This document shows, piece by piece, positions 30,201-39,192 of a DNA stretch of 64,000 nt. Where the stretch lies: assembly GCF_017948455.1 (NCBI RefSeq), contig NZ_JAFFSU010000008.1, forward strand, positions 124,001 to 188,000, in the 5' to 3' direction. The DNA comes from Streptomyces sp. GESEQ-4 (GTDB taxonomy: Bacteria; Actinomycetota; Actinomycetes; Streptomycetales; Streptomycetaceae). Positions within the stretch are counted from its first letter, which is position 1; each line of letters starts with the position of its first letter. The translations under genes and the position numbers were made by a program. The notes below the pieces were generated by a model. It made no database searches. It worked only from the letters and a program-made list of their open reading frames with translations, and was not told the DNA's origin.

Positions 30201-30232
30201 GCCTGCGGCCCGCGTCCGCGTCCGCGACCGGG

Positions 30233-30258
30233 GATAATGTCGTGTGACGCGTGACATT
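30233..30258 (+). promoter_or_regulatory. GntR gene promoter with palindromic operator
   Basis: GATAAT (30233-30238) is a strong -10-like element. It overlaps the palindrome AATGTC (30236-30241) and GACATT (30253-30258), with an 11-bp spacer. The inner sequence ATGTCGTGTGACG (30237-30249) recurs exactly at 25334-25346 beside the operon's first gene. Autoregulation by the GntR protein is the likely reading. Confidence 0.55.
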
Positions 30259-30297
30259 GCACCGTCGCACAGCCCGTTTGCCCGCTAGGAGAGTCCC

Positions 30298-30993
30298 ATG
30301 CCCGCCCAGCGCACCAGCGCCCCGGCCGCCGCCGCTCCTGCCCTGCCCACGCTGGGCGGCAAGAAGAGCAGCTACCGTGAGCGGGTCGCCGACGCCCTAC
30401 GGGCCGCGCTCATCGCCGGTGAACTACGCCCCGGCGAGCTGTACTCCGCGCCCACCCTCGCCGCCCGCTTCGGCGTGTCGGCGACCCCGGTCCGCGAGGC
30501 GATGCTGGATCTCGCCAAGGAGGGCCTGGTCGACACCGTCCCCAACAAGGGGTTCCGGGTCACCGAGGTGTCCGAGGAACAACTCGACGAGTACAAGCAC
30601 ATCCGCGCCCTCATCGAGATTCCCACCGTCGTGGATCTCGCCAGGACCGCCGACTCGGCCTCCCTGGAGGCGCTGCGCCCGGCCGCGCGAGAGATCGTCG
30701 CCGCCGCTGCCGCCGGGGATCTCATCGCCTACGTCGAGGCCGACACCGCCTTCCATCTGGGCTTGCTCGCCCTCGTCGGCAACGCGCACCTCGTCGAGGT
30801 CGTCGGCGACCTGCGCAAGCGCTCCCGCCTGTACGGGCTCACCGCCCTGCTCGAGGCGGGCCGCCTGATGGCCTCCGCCGAAGAGCACCTCGAACTCCTC
30901 GACGCCCTGCTCGCCCGTGACGAGGACGCCGTACGGGAGGTTATGACCCGTCACCTCGGCCATGTCCGCGGCCTGTGGGCGGCCCGCGACTGA
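30298..30993 (+). CDS. GntR-family regulator, FCD subfamily
   Basis: A 231-residue regulator with an N-terminal winged helix (YRERVADALRAALIAGELRP, then LAARFGVSATPVREAMLDLA) and an all-helical C-terminal FCD effector domain. Metal/ligand-site residues are plausible in DTAFHLG and RHLGHVRG. ATG 30298 has AGGAG 6 nt upstream. It closes the hydroxyproline cluster and probably represses it in the absence of hydroxyproline or an intermediate; the shared motif in the two control regions supports this but has not been tested. The following gene has its own operator, so this one is likely a single-gene transcript. Confidence 0.9.
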   Translation: MPAQRTSAPAAAAPALPTLGGKKSSYRERVADALRAALIAGELRPGELYSAPTLAARFGVSATPVREAMLDLAKEGLVDTVPNKGFRVTEVSEEQLDEYKHIRALIEIPTVVDLARTADSASLEALRPAAREIVAAAAAGDLIAYVEADTAFHLGLLALVGNAHLVEVVGDLRKRSRLYGLTALLEAGRLMASAEEHLELLDALLARDEDAVREVMTRHLGHVRGLWAARD

Positions 30994-31022
30994 CAGCCGG
31001 ACCTACGGGAACGGAACTGAAC

Positions 31023-31059
31023 GCAAGCTGCTTGCATTTCTTGCGCTATTCTTGCGCGC
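31023..31059 (+). promoter_or_regulatory. LacI-type palindrome and probable leaderless promoter
   Basis: GCAAGC-T-GCTTGC (31023-31035) is a perfect 13-bp palindrome of the kind bound by LacI-family repressors. Two further CTTGC-type half-sites follow (near 31039 and 31051). TATTCT (31047-31052) is a -10-like element ending 7 nt before the ATG at 31060, and there is no ribosome site between, so the transcript is probably leaderless. Confidence 0.5.
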
Positions 31060-32055
31060 ATGACGCGACGACTTGCCGAGGTGGCGAAGAAGGTCGGGGT
31101 CAGCGAGGCCACGGTCAGCCGGGTGCTCAACGGCAAGCCCGGAGTCTCCGAAGGCACCCGGCAGGCGGTGCTGTCCGCCCTGGACGTCCTCGGCTACGAG
31201 CGGCCGACGCAGCTGCGCGGTGAACGTGCGCGGCTCGTGGGCCTCGTGCTGCCCGAGCTGCAGAACCCGATCTTCCCGGCGTTCGCCGAGGTGATCGGGG
31301 GAGCGCTCGCCCAGCTCGGCCTGACCCCGGTGCTGTGCACGCAGACCAAGGGCGGTGTCTCCGAGGCCGACTATGTGGCGCTGCTGCTGCAACAGCAGGT
31401 CTCCGGCGTCGTCTTCGCCGGCGGTCTGTACGCCCAGGCCGACGCGCCGCACGAGCACTACCGGCTGCTCGCCGACCGCAACATCCCGGTCGTCCTGGTC
31501 AACGCGGCGATCGAACACCTCGGTTTCCCCGGCGTCTCCTGCGATGACGCGGTCGCGGTGGAGCAGGCCTGGCGGCATCTGGCCTCCCTCGGCCATGAGC
31601 GCATCGGGCTGGTGCTCGGCCCCGGCGACCATGTGCCGTCGGCCCGCAAGCTGGCCGCCGCCCGAGCGGTGGGGGAGCTGCCGGACGAGTTCGTCGCCCG
31701 CGCCATCTTCTCGATCGAGGGCGGACACGCGGCCGCCGCCCGGCTGATCGACCGGGGCGTCACGGGCATCATCTGCGCCAGCGACCCGCTCGCCCTGGGG
31801 GCCGTGCGGGCCGCCCGCCGCAAGGGCCTCGGCGTCCCCTCGCAGATCTCCGTCGTCGGCTACGACGACTCCGCGTTCATGAACTGCACCGAGCCGCCGC
31901 TCACGACGGTGCGCCAGCCCATCGAGGCGATGGGGAGGGCAGCCGTCGAGCTGCTGAACGCGCAGGTCGGCGGGGCGGCCGTACCGGCTGAGGAGCTGTT
32001 GTTCGAGCCCGAGCTGGTGGTGCGGGGTTCGACCGGGCAAGCGCCCCGCGACTGA
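31060..32055 (+). CDS. LacI-family transcriptional regulator
   Basis: A 331-residue repressor with the N-terminal helix-turn-helix (LAEVAKKVGVSEATVSRVLN) and hinge, followed by a periplasmic-binding-protein-like sugar domain (GLVLPELQNPIFPAF, ICASDPLALGAVRAA, VVGYDDSAFM). It precedes an alpha-glucoside import and hydrolysis operon on the same strand and probably represses it until an oligosaccharide binds. It lies 120 bp before the binding-protein gene, which has a palindrome of its own. The start lacks a ribosome site (see the promoter entry). Confidence 0.94.
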   Translation: MTRRLAEVAKKVGVSEATVSRVLNGKPGVSEGTRQAVLSALDVLGYERPTQLRGERARLVGLVLPELQNPIFPAFAEVIGGALAQLGLTPVLCTQTKGGVSEADYVALLLQQQVSGVVFAGGLYAQADAPHEHYRLLADRNIPVVLVNAAIEHLGFPGVSCDDAVAVEQAWRHLASLGHERIGLVLGPGDHVPSARKLAAARAVGELPDEFVARAIFSIEGGHAAAARLIDRGVTGIICASDPLALGAVRAARRKGLGVPSQISVVGYDDSAFMNCTEPPLTTVRQPIEAMGRAAVELLNAQVGGAAVPAEELLFEPELVVRGSTGQAPRD

Positions 32056-32101
32056 GATCCACGGAGATTCACAGACTCGTTCAATAATTTCAGATTCTGT
32101 G

Positions 32102-32124
32102 CGACATCTTGCGGCTCGATGTCG
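32102..32124. promoter_or_regulatory. Palindrome upstream of alpha-glucoside operon
   Basis: CGACATC (32102-32108) and GATGTCG (32118-32124) are perfect 7-bp inverted arms with a 9-bp spacer containing CTTGC-like sequence. They lie in the 120-bp gap between the LacI gene and the binding-protein gene. A role as operator is plausible but the arms differ from the GCAAGC palindrome before the LacI gene. Confidence 0.4.
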
Positions 32125-32175
32125 GCGGTGCTTGAGTGTGCGGCGCCGACCGCTCCTGCCCAAAGGGGTCCACCG

Positions 32176-33522
32176 ATGAGTAGCACCGGGTTCCGCCGTA
32201 CGTTCGTCGCGCTCAGCGTCTGTTCCCTCGCCCTCACCGCCTGTGGGGGCGGCGGCGAGGACGACTCGGCGGGCGGCAAGACACGCATCACCGTCAACTG
32301 CATGCCGCCCAAGAGCGCCAAGGTCGACCGGCAGTTCTTCGAGCAGGACATCGCCTCCTTCGAGAAGGCCAACCCGGACATCGACGTCGTCGCGCACGAC
32401 GCGTTCCCCTGCCAGGACCCGAAGACGTTCGACGCGAAGCTCGCCGGCGGGCAGATGGAGGACGTCTTCTACACGTACTTCACCGACGCCAAGCACGTGG
32501 TCGACATCAACCAGGCGGCCGATCTCACGCCGTACATCAAGGAGTTGAAGAGCTACGAGACCATCCAGCGGCAGCTGCGGGACATCTACAGCGTCGACGG
32601 CCAGATCTACGGCATCCCGCGCACCGGCTACTCGATGGGCCTGATCTACAACAAGAAGCTCTTCCGGCAGGCGGGCCTCGACCCCGACCAGCCCCCGGCC
32701 ACCTGGGACGAACTGCGCACCGCCGCCAAGAAGATCGCCGATCTCGGCAACGGCACCGTCGGATACGCCGACTACAGCGCCCAGAACCAGGGCGGCTGGC
32801 ACTTCACCGCCGAGATGTACGCGCAGGGCGGCGACGTCGTCAGCGCCGACGGCAAGAAGGCGACGATCGACACACCCGAGGGCCGGGCCGTGCTGCAGAA
32901 TCTGCACGACATGCGCTGGACCGACAACTCGATGGGCAGCAAGCAGCTCCTGGTCATCAACGACGTTCAGCAGATGATGGGTTCCGGGAAGCTCGGTATG
33001 TATCTCTCCGCGCCGGACAACATCCCGATCCTGGTCAAGGAGAAGGGCGGCGACTACAAGGACCTCGCCCTCGCGCCCATGCCCGGCGGCGAAGGCACGC
33101 TCATCGGCGGCGACGGCTACATGTTCAACAAGAAGGCGAGCCCCGAGCAGATCAGGGCGGGCCTGAAGTGGCTGGACCACATGTTCCTCACCCCCGGAGA
33201 CGGCTTCCTCGGCGACTACGCCCGCGCCAAGAAGGCCGAGGCCCCGGTGGGGCTGCCCGAGCCGCGGCTGTTCAGCGGCGCAGCCGACGCCAAGGACCAA
33301 CAGGTCAAGAAGGCCAACGCCAATGTGCCCGTCGAGAACTACCAGGCCTTCCTCGACGGCAACCAGGAGCTCGACATGAAGATCGAGCCCCCGCACGCCC
33401 AGCAGATCTACTCCGTCCTCGACTCGGTCGTCTCCGCCGTCCTCACCAAGAAGGACGCCGACATCGACCAGCTCCTGGGGGACGCCTCCGGGAAGATCGA
33501 CAGCATCCTGGCCCGGGGCTGA
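32176..33522 (+). CDS. ABC sugar-binding lipoprotein (alpha-glucoside operon)
   Basis: The 448-residue precursor has a signal peptide ending in a lipobox (LALTAC, Cys 22), then a Gly/Asp linker and a family 1 carbohydrate-binding fold (YGIPRTGYSMGLIYNKKLFR is a typical hinge-region block). I placed the start at ATG 32176 with AAAGGGG 7 nt upstream; an in-frame ATG at 32119 would remove the clear signal peptide from the N-terminus. It is the first gene of a five-gene operon with two permeases, a GH13 alpha-glucosidase and a secreted glucanase, so its ligand is probably an alpha-gluco-oligosaccharide. Confidence 0.93.
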   Translation: MSSTGFRRTFVALSVCSLALTACGGGGEDDSAGGKTRITVNCMPPKSAKVDRQFFEQDIASFEKANPDIDVVAHDAFPCQDPKTFDAKLAGGQMEDVFYTYFTDAKHVVDINQAADLTPYIKELKSYETIQRQLRDIYSVDGQIYGIPRTGYSMGLIYNKKLFRQAGLDPDQPPATWDELRTAAKKIADLGNGTVGYADYSAQNQGGWHFTAEMYAQGGDVVSADGKKATIDTPEGRAVLQNLHDMRWTDNSMGSKQLLVINDVQQMMGSGKLGMYLSAPDNIPILVKEKGGDYKDLALAPMPGGEGTLIGGDGYMFNKKASPEQIRAGLKWLDHMFLTPGDGFLGDYARAKKAEAPVGLPEPRLFSGAADAKDQQVKKANANVPVENYQAFLDGNQELDMKIEPPHAQQIYSVLDSVVSAVLTKKDADIDQLLGDASGKIDSILARG

Positions 33523-33525
33523 CCG

Positions 33526-34482
33526 ATGACGAAGACCACCGCGCGACCCGTCGAGGCCATCACGGTACGCCCGGTGCAGGCGCCGTCCCCGGCAGGGGAT
33601 CGGAGGCGGCGCCGCCTCGCCGACCAGGCCCGCGCCCACGCCTTCCTCCTCGGCGGCCTCGTCTGCTTCGCCCTGTTCTCCTGGTATCCCGCGATCCGCG
33701 CGGTCGTGATCGCCTTCCAGAAGTACACGCCCGGCTCGGACCCCGAGTGGGTCGGCACCGCCAACTTCACCCGCGTCCTCGACGACCCGGAGTTCACGGC
33801 GGCCTGGCGCAACACGCTCACCTTCACCCTGCTCGCCCTGCTCATGGGCTTCGCGATCCCCTTCGTCCTGGCGCTCGTCCTCAACGAACTCCGGCACGCG
33901 AGAGCCTTCTTCAGAGTCGCGGTCTATCTGCCGGTGATGATCCCGCCGGTCGTCACCGCCCTGCTGTGGAAGTGGTTCTACGACCCCGGCACCGGCCTGG
34001 CCAACGAGGCGCTGCGCTTCCTGCACCTGCCCACGTCGAACTGGTCCAACGGCGCCGACACCGCACTGCTCTCCCTGGTGATCGTCGCGACTTGGGCCAA
34101 CATGGGCGGCACCGTCCTGATCTACCTGGCCGCCCTGCAATCCATTCCTGGCGAGCTGTACGAGGCGGCGGAACTCGACGGCGCGAGCCTCCTCCAGCGC
34201 ATCCGGCATGTGACGATCCCGCAGACCAGGTTCGTCATCCTCATGCTGATGCTGCTTCAGATCATCGCGACGATGCAGGTGTTCACCGAGCCGTTCGTGA
34301 TCACGGGCGGCGGCCCGGAGAACGCCACGGTCACCGTGCTCTACCTGATCTACAAGTACGCCTTCCTCTACAACGACTTCGGCGGCGCCTGCGCGCTCAG
34401 CGTGCTGCTGCTGGTGTTCCTCGGCCTCTTCTCCGCCGTCTATCTCCGGCTCACCCGCACCGAAGGGGAGGACACCGCATGA
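33526..34482 (+). CDS. ABC sugar permease, MalF type (alpha-glucoside operon)
   Basis: A 318-residue membrane protein with a basic N-terminal tail, six predicted spans and the EAA loop (ELYEAAELDGASLLQRIRHV). It starts 3 bp after the binding-protein stop and overlaps the partner permease by ATGA, so it is translationally coupled to both. It pairs with the next protein to form the importer channel. No ATPase is encoded in the operon; a shared ATPase elsewhere is expected. Confidence 0.93.
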   Translation: MTKTTARPVEAITVRPVQAPSPAGDRRRRRLADQARAHAFLLGGLVCFALFSWYPAIRAVVIAFQKYTPGSDPEWVGTANFTRVLDDPEFTAAWRNTLTFTLLALLMGFAIPFVLALVLNELRHARAFFRVAVYLPVMIPPVVTALLWKWFYDPGTGLANEALRFLHLPTSNWSNGADTALLSLVIVATWANMGGTVLIYLAALQSIPGELYEAAELDGASLLQRIRHVTIPQTRFVILMLMLLQIIATMQVFTEPFVITGGGPENATVTVLYLIYKYAFLYNDFGGACALSVLLLVFLGLFSAVYLRLTRTEGEDTA

Positions 34483-35339
34483 GCACCCGGACCCTGGTCT
34501 CCCCGGCCGCGCTGGCCCGAACGCGCGGCAGGGCGACGTACTGGACGGTCTTCACCGCGATCGTGCTGCTCTTCGCGCTGGCCTTCCTCTTCCCGGTCTA
34601 CTGGATGGTGACCGGCGCGATGAAGTCGCCGGACGAGGTGGCCCAGACCCCGCCCACGATCGTCCCGAAGGCGTGGCACCTCAGCGGCTACACCGACGCC
34701 TGGGACCTGATGCAACTGCCGACCCACCTGTGGAACACGGTGGTCCAGGCGGCCGGCGCCTGGCTGTTCCAGCTGGTCCTGTGTACGGCCGCCGCCTACG
34801 CCCTCTCCAGGCTCCGGCCGGTCTTCGGCAAGGTGATCCTCGGCGGCATCCTCGCCACGCTCATGGTCCCGGCGCAGGCGCTGGTCGTACCGAAGTACCT
34901 GACGGTGGCCGATCTCGGCCTGCTCAACGACCCCCTCGCCATCTGGCTCCCGGCGGTCGCCAACGCCTTCAACCTGTACCTCCTCAAGCGGTTCTTCGAC
35001 CAGATCCCGCGCGACGTACTGGAGGCCGCCGAGATCGACGGCGCCGGGAGGCTGCGCGTCCTGTGGTCGATCGTGCTGCCGATGTCCCGGCCGGTGCTCG
35101 GAGTCGTGTCGATCTTCGCGCTGGTCGCGGTCTGGCAGGACTTCCTCTGGCCGCTGATGGTCTTCTCCGACACGGACAAGCAGCCGATCAGCGTGGCACT
35201 CGTCCAGCTGTCGCAGAACATCCAGCTGACCGTGCTCATCGCCGCGATGGTGATCGCCAGTATCCCCATGGTCGCGATGTTCCTGGTCTTCCAGCGGCAC
35301 ATCATCGCCGGGATCAGTGCGGGCAGCACGAAGGGCTGA
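34479..35339 (+). CDS. ABC sugar permease, MalG type (alpha-glucoside operon)
   Basis: The 286-residue protein has six predicted membrane spans and the EAA loop (DVLEAAEIDGAGRLRVLWSI). Its ATG at 34479 overlaps the stop of the MalF-type gene. It completes the permease pair of the importer. A 49-bp gap with AAAGGCAGG follows before the alpha-glucosidase gene. Confidence 0.93.
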   Translation: MSTRTLVSPAALARTRGRATYWTVFTAIVLLFALAFLFPVYWMVTGAMKSPDEVAQTPPTIVPKAWHLSGYTDAWDLMQLPTHLWNTVVQAAGAWLFQLVLCTAAAYALSRLRPVFGKVILGGILATLMVPAQALVVPKYLTVADLGLLNDPLAIWLPAVANAFNLYLLKRFFDQIPRDVLEAAEIDGAGRLRVLWSIVLPMSRPVLGVVSIFALVAVWQDFLWPLMVFSDTDKQPISVALVQLSQNIQLTVLIAAMVIASIPMVAMFLVFQRHIIAGISAGSTKG

Positions 35340-35388
35340 CGCCGCCCTCACTGGCACCGCCCCTCTCCGACACCGAAAGGCAGGCACA

Positions 35389-36990
35389 GTGGGACAGCCC
35401 ACCCATGCCCCCACGCGAACCGACTGGTGGCGCTCCGCCGTCATCTACCAGGTGTACGTCCGCAGTTTCGCGGACGGCGACGGCGACGGCACCGGCGACC
35501 TCGCGGGCGTCCGCACCCGGCTGCCGTACCTTGCCGAACTCGGCGTGGACGCCCTCTGGTTCAACCCCTGGTATCTGTCACCGATGAAGGACGGCGGCTA
35601 CGACGTCGCCGACTACCGCGCCATCGACCCGGCGTTCGGCACGCTCGCCGAGGCGGAGAAGCTGATCGCGGAGGCGCGGGAGCTGGGCATCCGTACGATC
35701 GTCGACATTGTGCCGAACCATGTCTCGGACCAGCACCCGTGGTTCCGGGCGGCGCTCGCGGCCGGTCCCGGCAGCCCCGAGCGCGAGTTGTTCCACTTCC
35801 GTCCGGGGCGCGGCCCGCACGGCGAACTCCCGCCCAACGACTGGCCGTCCCAGTTCGTCGGCTCAGCCGAGCCCGTCTGGACCCGTCTGCCCGACGGCGA
35901 CTGGTATCTCCATCTGTTCACACCCGAACAGCCCGACCTCAACTGGGCCCACCCCGCCGTCCGCCGGGAGCACGAGGAGATCCTGCGCTTCTGGTTCGAG
36001 CGCGGTGTCGCGGGCGTCCGCATCGACTCGGCCGCCCTGCTCGCCAAGGACCCGCAGCTGCCCCACTTCGTCGCGGGCCGCGACCCGAACCCGTTCCTCG
36101 ACCGCGACGAACTCCACGACATCTACCGCTCCTGGCGGGCCGTGGCCGACGAATACGACGGCATCTTCGTCGGCGAGGTCTGGCTCCCCGACCCCGAACG
36201 CTTCGCCCGCTATCTGCGCCCGGACGAACTGCACACCGCGTTCAACTTCTCGTTTCTGTCGTGTCCTTGGGACGTGCGCAGGTTGCGTACGTCGATCGAC
36301 GACACGCTCGCCGAGCACGCCCCCGTCGGCGCCCCCGCCACCTGGGTCCTCTGCAACCACGACGTCACCCGCACGGTCACCCGCTACGGCCGCGAGGACA
36401 CCGGCTTCGACTTCGCGGCGAAGGCCTTCGGCACCCCGGCCGACCTGGCCCTGGGCACCCGGCGCGCACGGGCCGCCGCCCTGCTCTCGCTCGCCCTGCC
36501 CGGCGCCGTCTACGTCTACCAGGGCGAGGAACTCGGCCTGCCCGAGGCCGACATCCCCCTCGACCGCATCGAGGACCCGATGCACTTCCGCTCCGGCGGC
36601 ACCGACCCGGGCCGCGACGGCTGCCGGGTGCCACTGCCGTGGGCCGCGGATGCGCCGTACGCCGGATTCGGCGGCGAGCCGTGGCTGCCGCAGCCCGCCG
36701 ACTGGCCCTCGTACGCGGCCGACCGCCAGGCCGCGGACCCGGGCTCGATGCTCCACCTCTATCGGGAGGCGATCCGCCGCAGGCCCGTCTTCGGCGACGG
36801 CCCCCTCACCTGGCTGCCCGCTCCCGAGGGCGTCCTCGCCTTCACCCGGGCCGAGGGCGCGCTGTGCGTGGTGAACCTCGCCGACCGGCCGTTCGACCTG
36901 CCCGAGTACACCGAACTCCTCGTCAGCAGCGCCCCGTTGGACGGCGAAGGGAGGCTTCCGAAGGACACCGCGGTCTGGCTGCGTGCCTGA
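35389..36990 (+). CDS. GH13 alpha-glucosidase / oligo-1,6-glucosidase type
   Basis: A 533-residue GH13 enzyme without signal peptide. The barrel signatures are all present: WWRSAVIYQVYVRSFADGDG at the start, DIVPNHVSDQHPWF (region I), GVRIDSAAL (region II with the nucleophile Asp), FVGEVWLPD (acid/base Glu) and LCNHDVTRT (region IV). It cleaves terminal alpha-glucose from imported short oligosaccharides. GTG 35389 has AAAGGCAGG upstream; the frame extends into the upstream permease gene but lacks a better site. It is followed after 33 bp by the secreted glucanase, which may generate its substrate. Confidence 0.94.
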   Translation: MGQPTHAPTRTDWWRSAVIYQVYVRSFADGDGDGTGDLAGVRTRLPYLAELGVDALWFNPWYLSPMKDGGYDVADYRAIDPAFGTLAEAEKLIAEARELGIRTIVDIVPNHVSDQHPWFRAALAAGPGSPERELFHFRPGRGPHGELPPNDWPSQFVGSAEPVWTRLPDGDWYLHLFTPEQPDLNWAHPAVRREHEEILRFWFERGVAGVRIDSAALLAKDPQLPHFVAGRDPNPFLDRDELHDIYRSWRAVADEYDGIFVGEVWLPDPERFARYLRPDELHTAFNFSFLSCPWDVRRLRTSIDDTLAEHAPVGAPATWVLCNHDVTRTVTRYGREDTGFDFAAKAFGTPADLALGTRRARAAALLSLALPGAVYVYQGEELGLPEADIPLDRIEDPMHFRSGGTDPGRDGCRVPLPWAADAPYAGFGGEPWLPQPADWPSYAADRQAADPGSMLHLYREAIRRRPVFGDGPLTWLPAPEGVLAFTRAEGALCVVNLADRPFDLPEYTELLVSSAPLDGEGRLPKDTAVWLRA

Positions 36991-37023
36991 GACCGCATCC
37001 CCCCACCCCGAAGGGACCAACAC

Positions 37024-39192
37024 ATGCGCAGCAACAGAAGCAGAACTGTCAGGGCCATGCCAGCAATCATGGTCGTCGCCCTCGCTGCGGGCCTGCTCAC
37101 CGCCACCGCCCCCACGGCCCACGCAGCAGCCGGCGCCACCCTGCCCTTCACCTCCGTCGAGGCCGAGTCCGCCACCACCACCGGCACGAAGATCGGCCCC
37201 GACTACACCCAGGGCACGCTCGCCTCCGAAGCCTCCGGACGCCAGGCCGTACGCCTCGCCGCCGGGCAGCGCGTCGAGTTCACCGTGCCGCGCGCGGCCA
37301 ACGCCGTGAACGTCGCCTACAGCGTCCCCGACGGTCAGTCGGGCTCACTGAACGTGTACGTCAACGGCACGAAGCTCGCGAAGACCATCGCCGTGACGTC
37401 CAAGTACTCGTACGTGGACACCAGTTGGATCCCGGGTGCCAAGACCCACCACTTCTACGACAACGCCCGGCTGTTGCTCGGGCAGGACGTCCAGCCGGGG
37501 GACAAGGTCGCGTTGGAGCCGACGGGTAGCCAAATCACCGTCGACGTCGCCGACTTCGAGCAGGTCGCCGCGCTCGCGACGCAGCCCGCCGGGTCGGTGT
37601 CCGTGACGTCCAAGGGGGCCGATCCCACCGGCCAGGGCGACTCCACGCAGGCCTTCCGGGACGCGATCTCCGCGGCTCAGGGCGGGACCGTATGGATCCC
37701 GCCGGGCGAGTACAAGCTGACGTCCTCCCTCAACGGCGTCCAGAACGTGAGCCTCCAGGGCGCCGGCAGCTGGCACTCCGTCGTCCGCACCTCCCGCTTC
37801 ATCGACCAGTCCAGCTCCTTGGGCAACGTCCACATCAAGGACTTCGCGGTCATCGGCGAGGTCACCGAACGTGTCGACTCCAACCCGGACAACTTCGTCA
37901 ACGGGTCCCTGGGCGCCGGGAGTTCGGTCTCCGGCATGTGGCTGCAGCACCTCAAGGTCGGCCTGTGGCTGATGGGCAACAACGACAACCTGATCGTCGA
38001 GAACAACCGCTTCCTCGACATGACCGCCGACGGCCTCAACCTCAACGGCAACGCGCGCGGGGTCAAGGTCCGCAACAACTTCTTGCGCAACCAGGGCGAC
38101 GACGCGCTCGCCATGTGGTCGCTGTACGCGCCCGACACCAACAGCAGCTTCGAGAACAACACCATCACCCAGCCGAACCTCGCCAACGGCATCGCGATCT
38201 ACGGCGGCACCGACATCAGCGTCAAGAACAACCTGATCTCGGACACCAACGCCCTCGGCAGCGGCATCGCGATCTCCAACCAGAAGTTCCTCGACCCGTT
38301 CCACCCGCTCGCCGGCACGATCACCGTCGACGGCAACACACTCGTGCGGACCGGCGCGATGAACCCCAACTGGAACCACCCGATGGGCGCGCTGCGCGTC
38401 GACTCGTACGACAGCGCCATCGAGGCACAGGTACGGATCACCAACACGACGATCACGGACAGCCCGTACAGCGCCTTCGAGTTCGTCTCGGGCAGCGGGC
38501 GGGGCTACGACGCCAAGAACATCACCGTCGACGGGGCGACCGTACGCAACACAGGCACCGTCGTCGTCCAGGCCGAAGCCCCGGGCGCCGCCACCATGCG
38601 CAACGTGACCGCCACCGGCGTCGGTGCCGCGGGAATCTACAACTGCCCCTACCCGTCAGGCACGTTCACGCTCACCGACGGCGGCGGCAACTCCGGCTGG
38701 AGCAGCACCTGGTCGGACTGCACGACCTGGCCCCAGCCCGGCCAGGGCAACCCGGACCCCGACCCGAACCGCAACCTCGCCAAGGGTCGCACGGCGACGG
38801 CGACCGGCTCGCAGGACGTCTACACGCCCGGCAAGGCGGTCGACGGCGACGCGAACAGCTACTGGGAGTCCGCCAACAACGCCTTCCCGCAGAGCCTGAC
38901 GGTCGACCTCGGCGCCACCGAATCCGTACGCCGTCTGGTGCTGAAGCTGCCGCCGTCCTCGGCGTGGGGTGCGCGCACCCAGACCATCACCGTCCTCGGC
39001 AGTACCGACGGCGCGAACTACTCGACGGTCGTCGGCTCCACCGGTTACCGCTTCGACCCGGCGACCGGCAACACGGTCACCGTCGCGCTGCCCAGCGGCA
39101 CGAGCCTGCGCCATCTGCGGCTCACGGTCACCGCCAACACCGGCTGGCCCGCCGCCCAGTTCAGCGAGGTGGAGGCGTATCTGACTTCGTGA
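37024..39192 (+). CDS. Secreted beta-helix glucanase, probable GH87 (mycodextranase/alpha-1,3-glucanase)
   Basis: The 722-residue precursor has a Sec signal peptide (residues 1-36, ending AHA). Next is a beta-sandwich CBM35-like domain (about 40-180), then a right-handed beta-helix (about 190-570) opening with GADPTGQGDSTQAFRDAI and containing ADGLNLNGN and RNQGDDALAMWS, and a C-terminal F5/8-type C (discoidin) domain from about 590 (AVDGDANSYWES). The paired Asp of QGDDALAMW matches my recollection of GH87 enzymes, which attack alpha-1,3- or mixed alpha-1,3/1,4-glucans; a related beta-helix family is possible. ATG 37024 follows GAAGGGA. Its last 32 bp overlap the convergent ABC ATPase gene. 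The operon suggests import of the released oligosaccharides. Confidence 0.68.
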   Translation: MRSNRSRTVRAMPAIMVVALAAGLLTATAPTAHAAAGATLPFTSVEAESATTTGTKIGPDYTQGTLASEASGRQAVRLAAGQRVEFTVPRAANAVNVAYSVPDGQSGSLNVYVNGTKLAKTIAVTSKYSYVDTSWIPGAKTHHFYDNARLLLGQDVQPGDKVALEPTGSQITVDVADFEQVAALATQPAGSVSVTSKGADPTGQGDSTQAFRDAISAAQGGTVWIPPGEYKLTSSLNGVQNVSLQGAGSWHSVVRTSRFIDQSSSLGNVHIKDFAVIGEVTERVDSNPDNFVNGSLGAGSSVSGMWLQHLKVGLWLMGNNDNLIVENNRFLDMTADGLNLNGNARGVKVRNNFLRNQGDDALAMWSLYAPDTNSSFENNTITQPNLANGIAIYGGTDISVKNNLISDTNALGSGIAISNQKFLDPFHPLAGTITVDGNTLVRTGAMNPNWNHPMGALRVDSYDSAIEAQVRITNTTITDSPYSAFEFVSGSGRGYDAKNITVDGATVRNTGTVVVQAEAPGAATMRNVTATGVGAAGIYNCPYPSGTFTLTDGGGNSGWSSTWSDCTTWPQPGQGNPDPDPNRNLAKGRTATATGSQDVYTPGKAVDGDANSYWESANNAFPQSLTVDLGATESVRRLVLKLPPSSAWGARTQTITVLGSTDGANYSTVVGSTGYRFDPATGNTVTVALPSGTSLRHLRLTVTANTGWPAAQFSEVEAYLTS

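Noticed and set aside
31003..34209. Minus-strand 1068-codon frame opposite the LacI and transporter genes
   Set aside because: Antisense shadow of recognised genes, no start signal.
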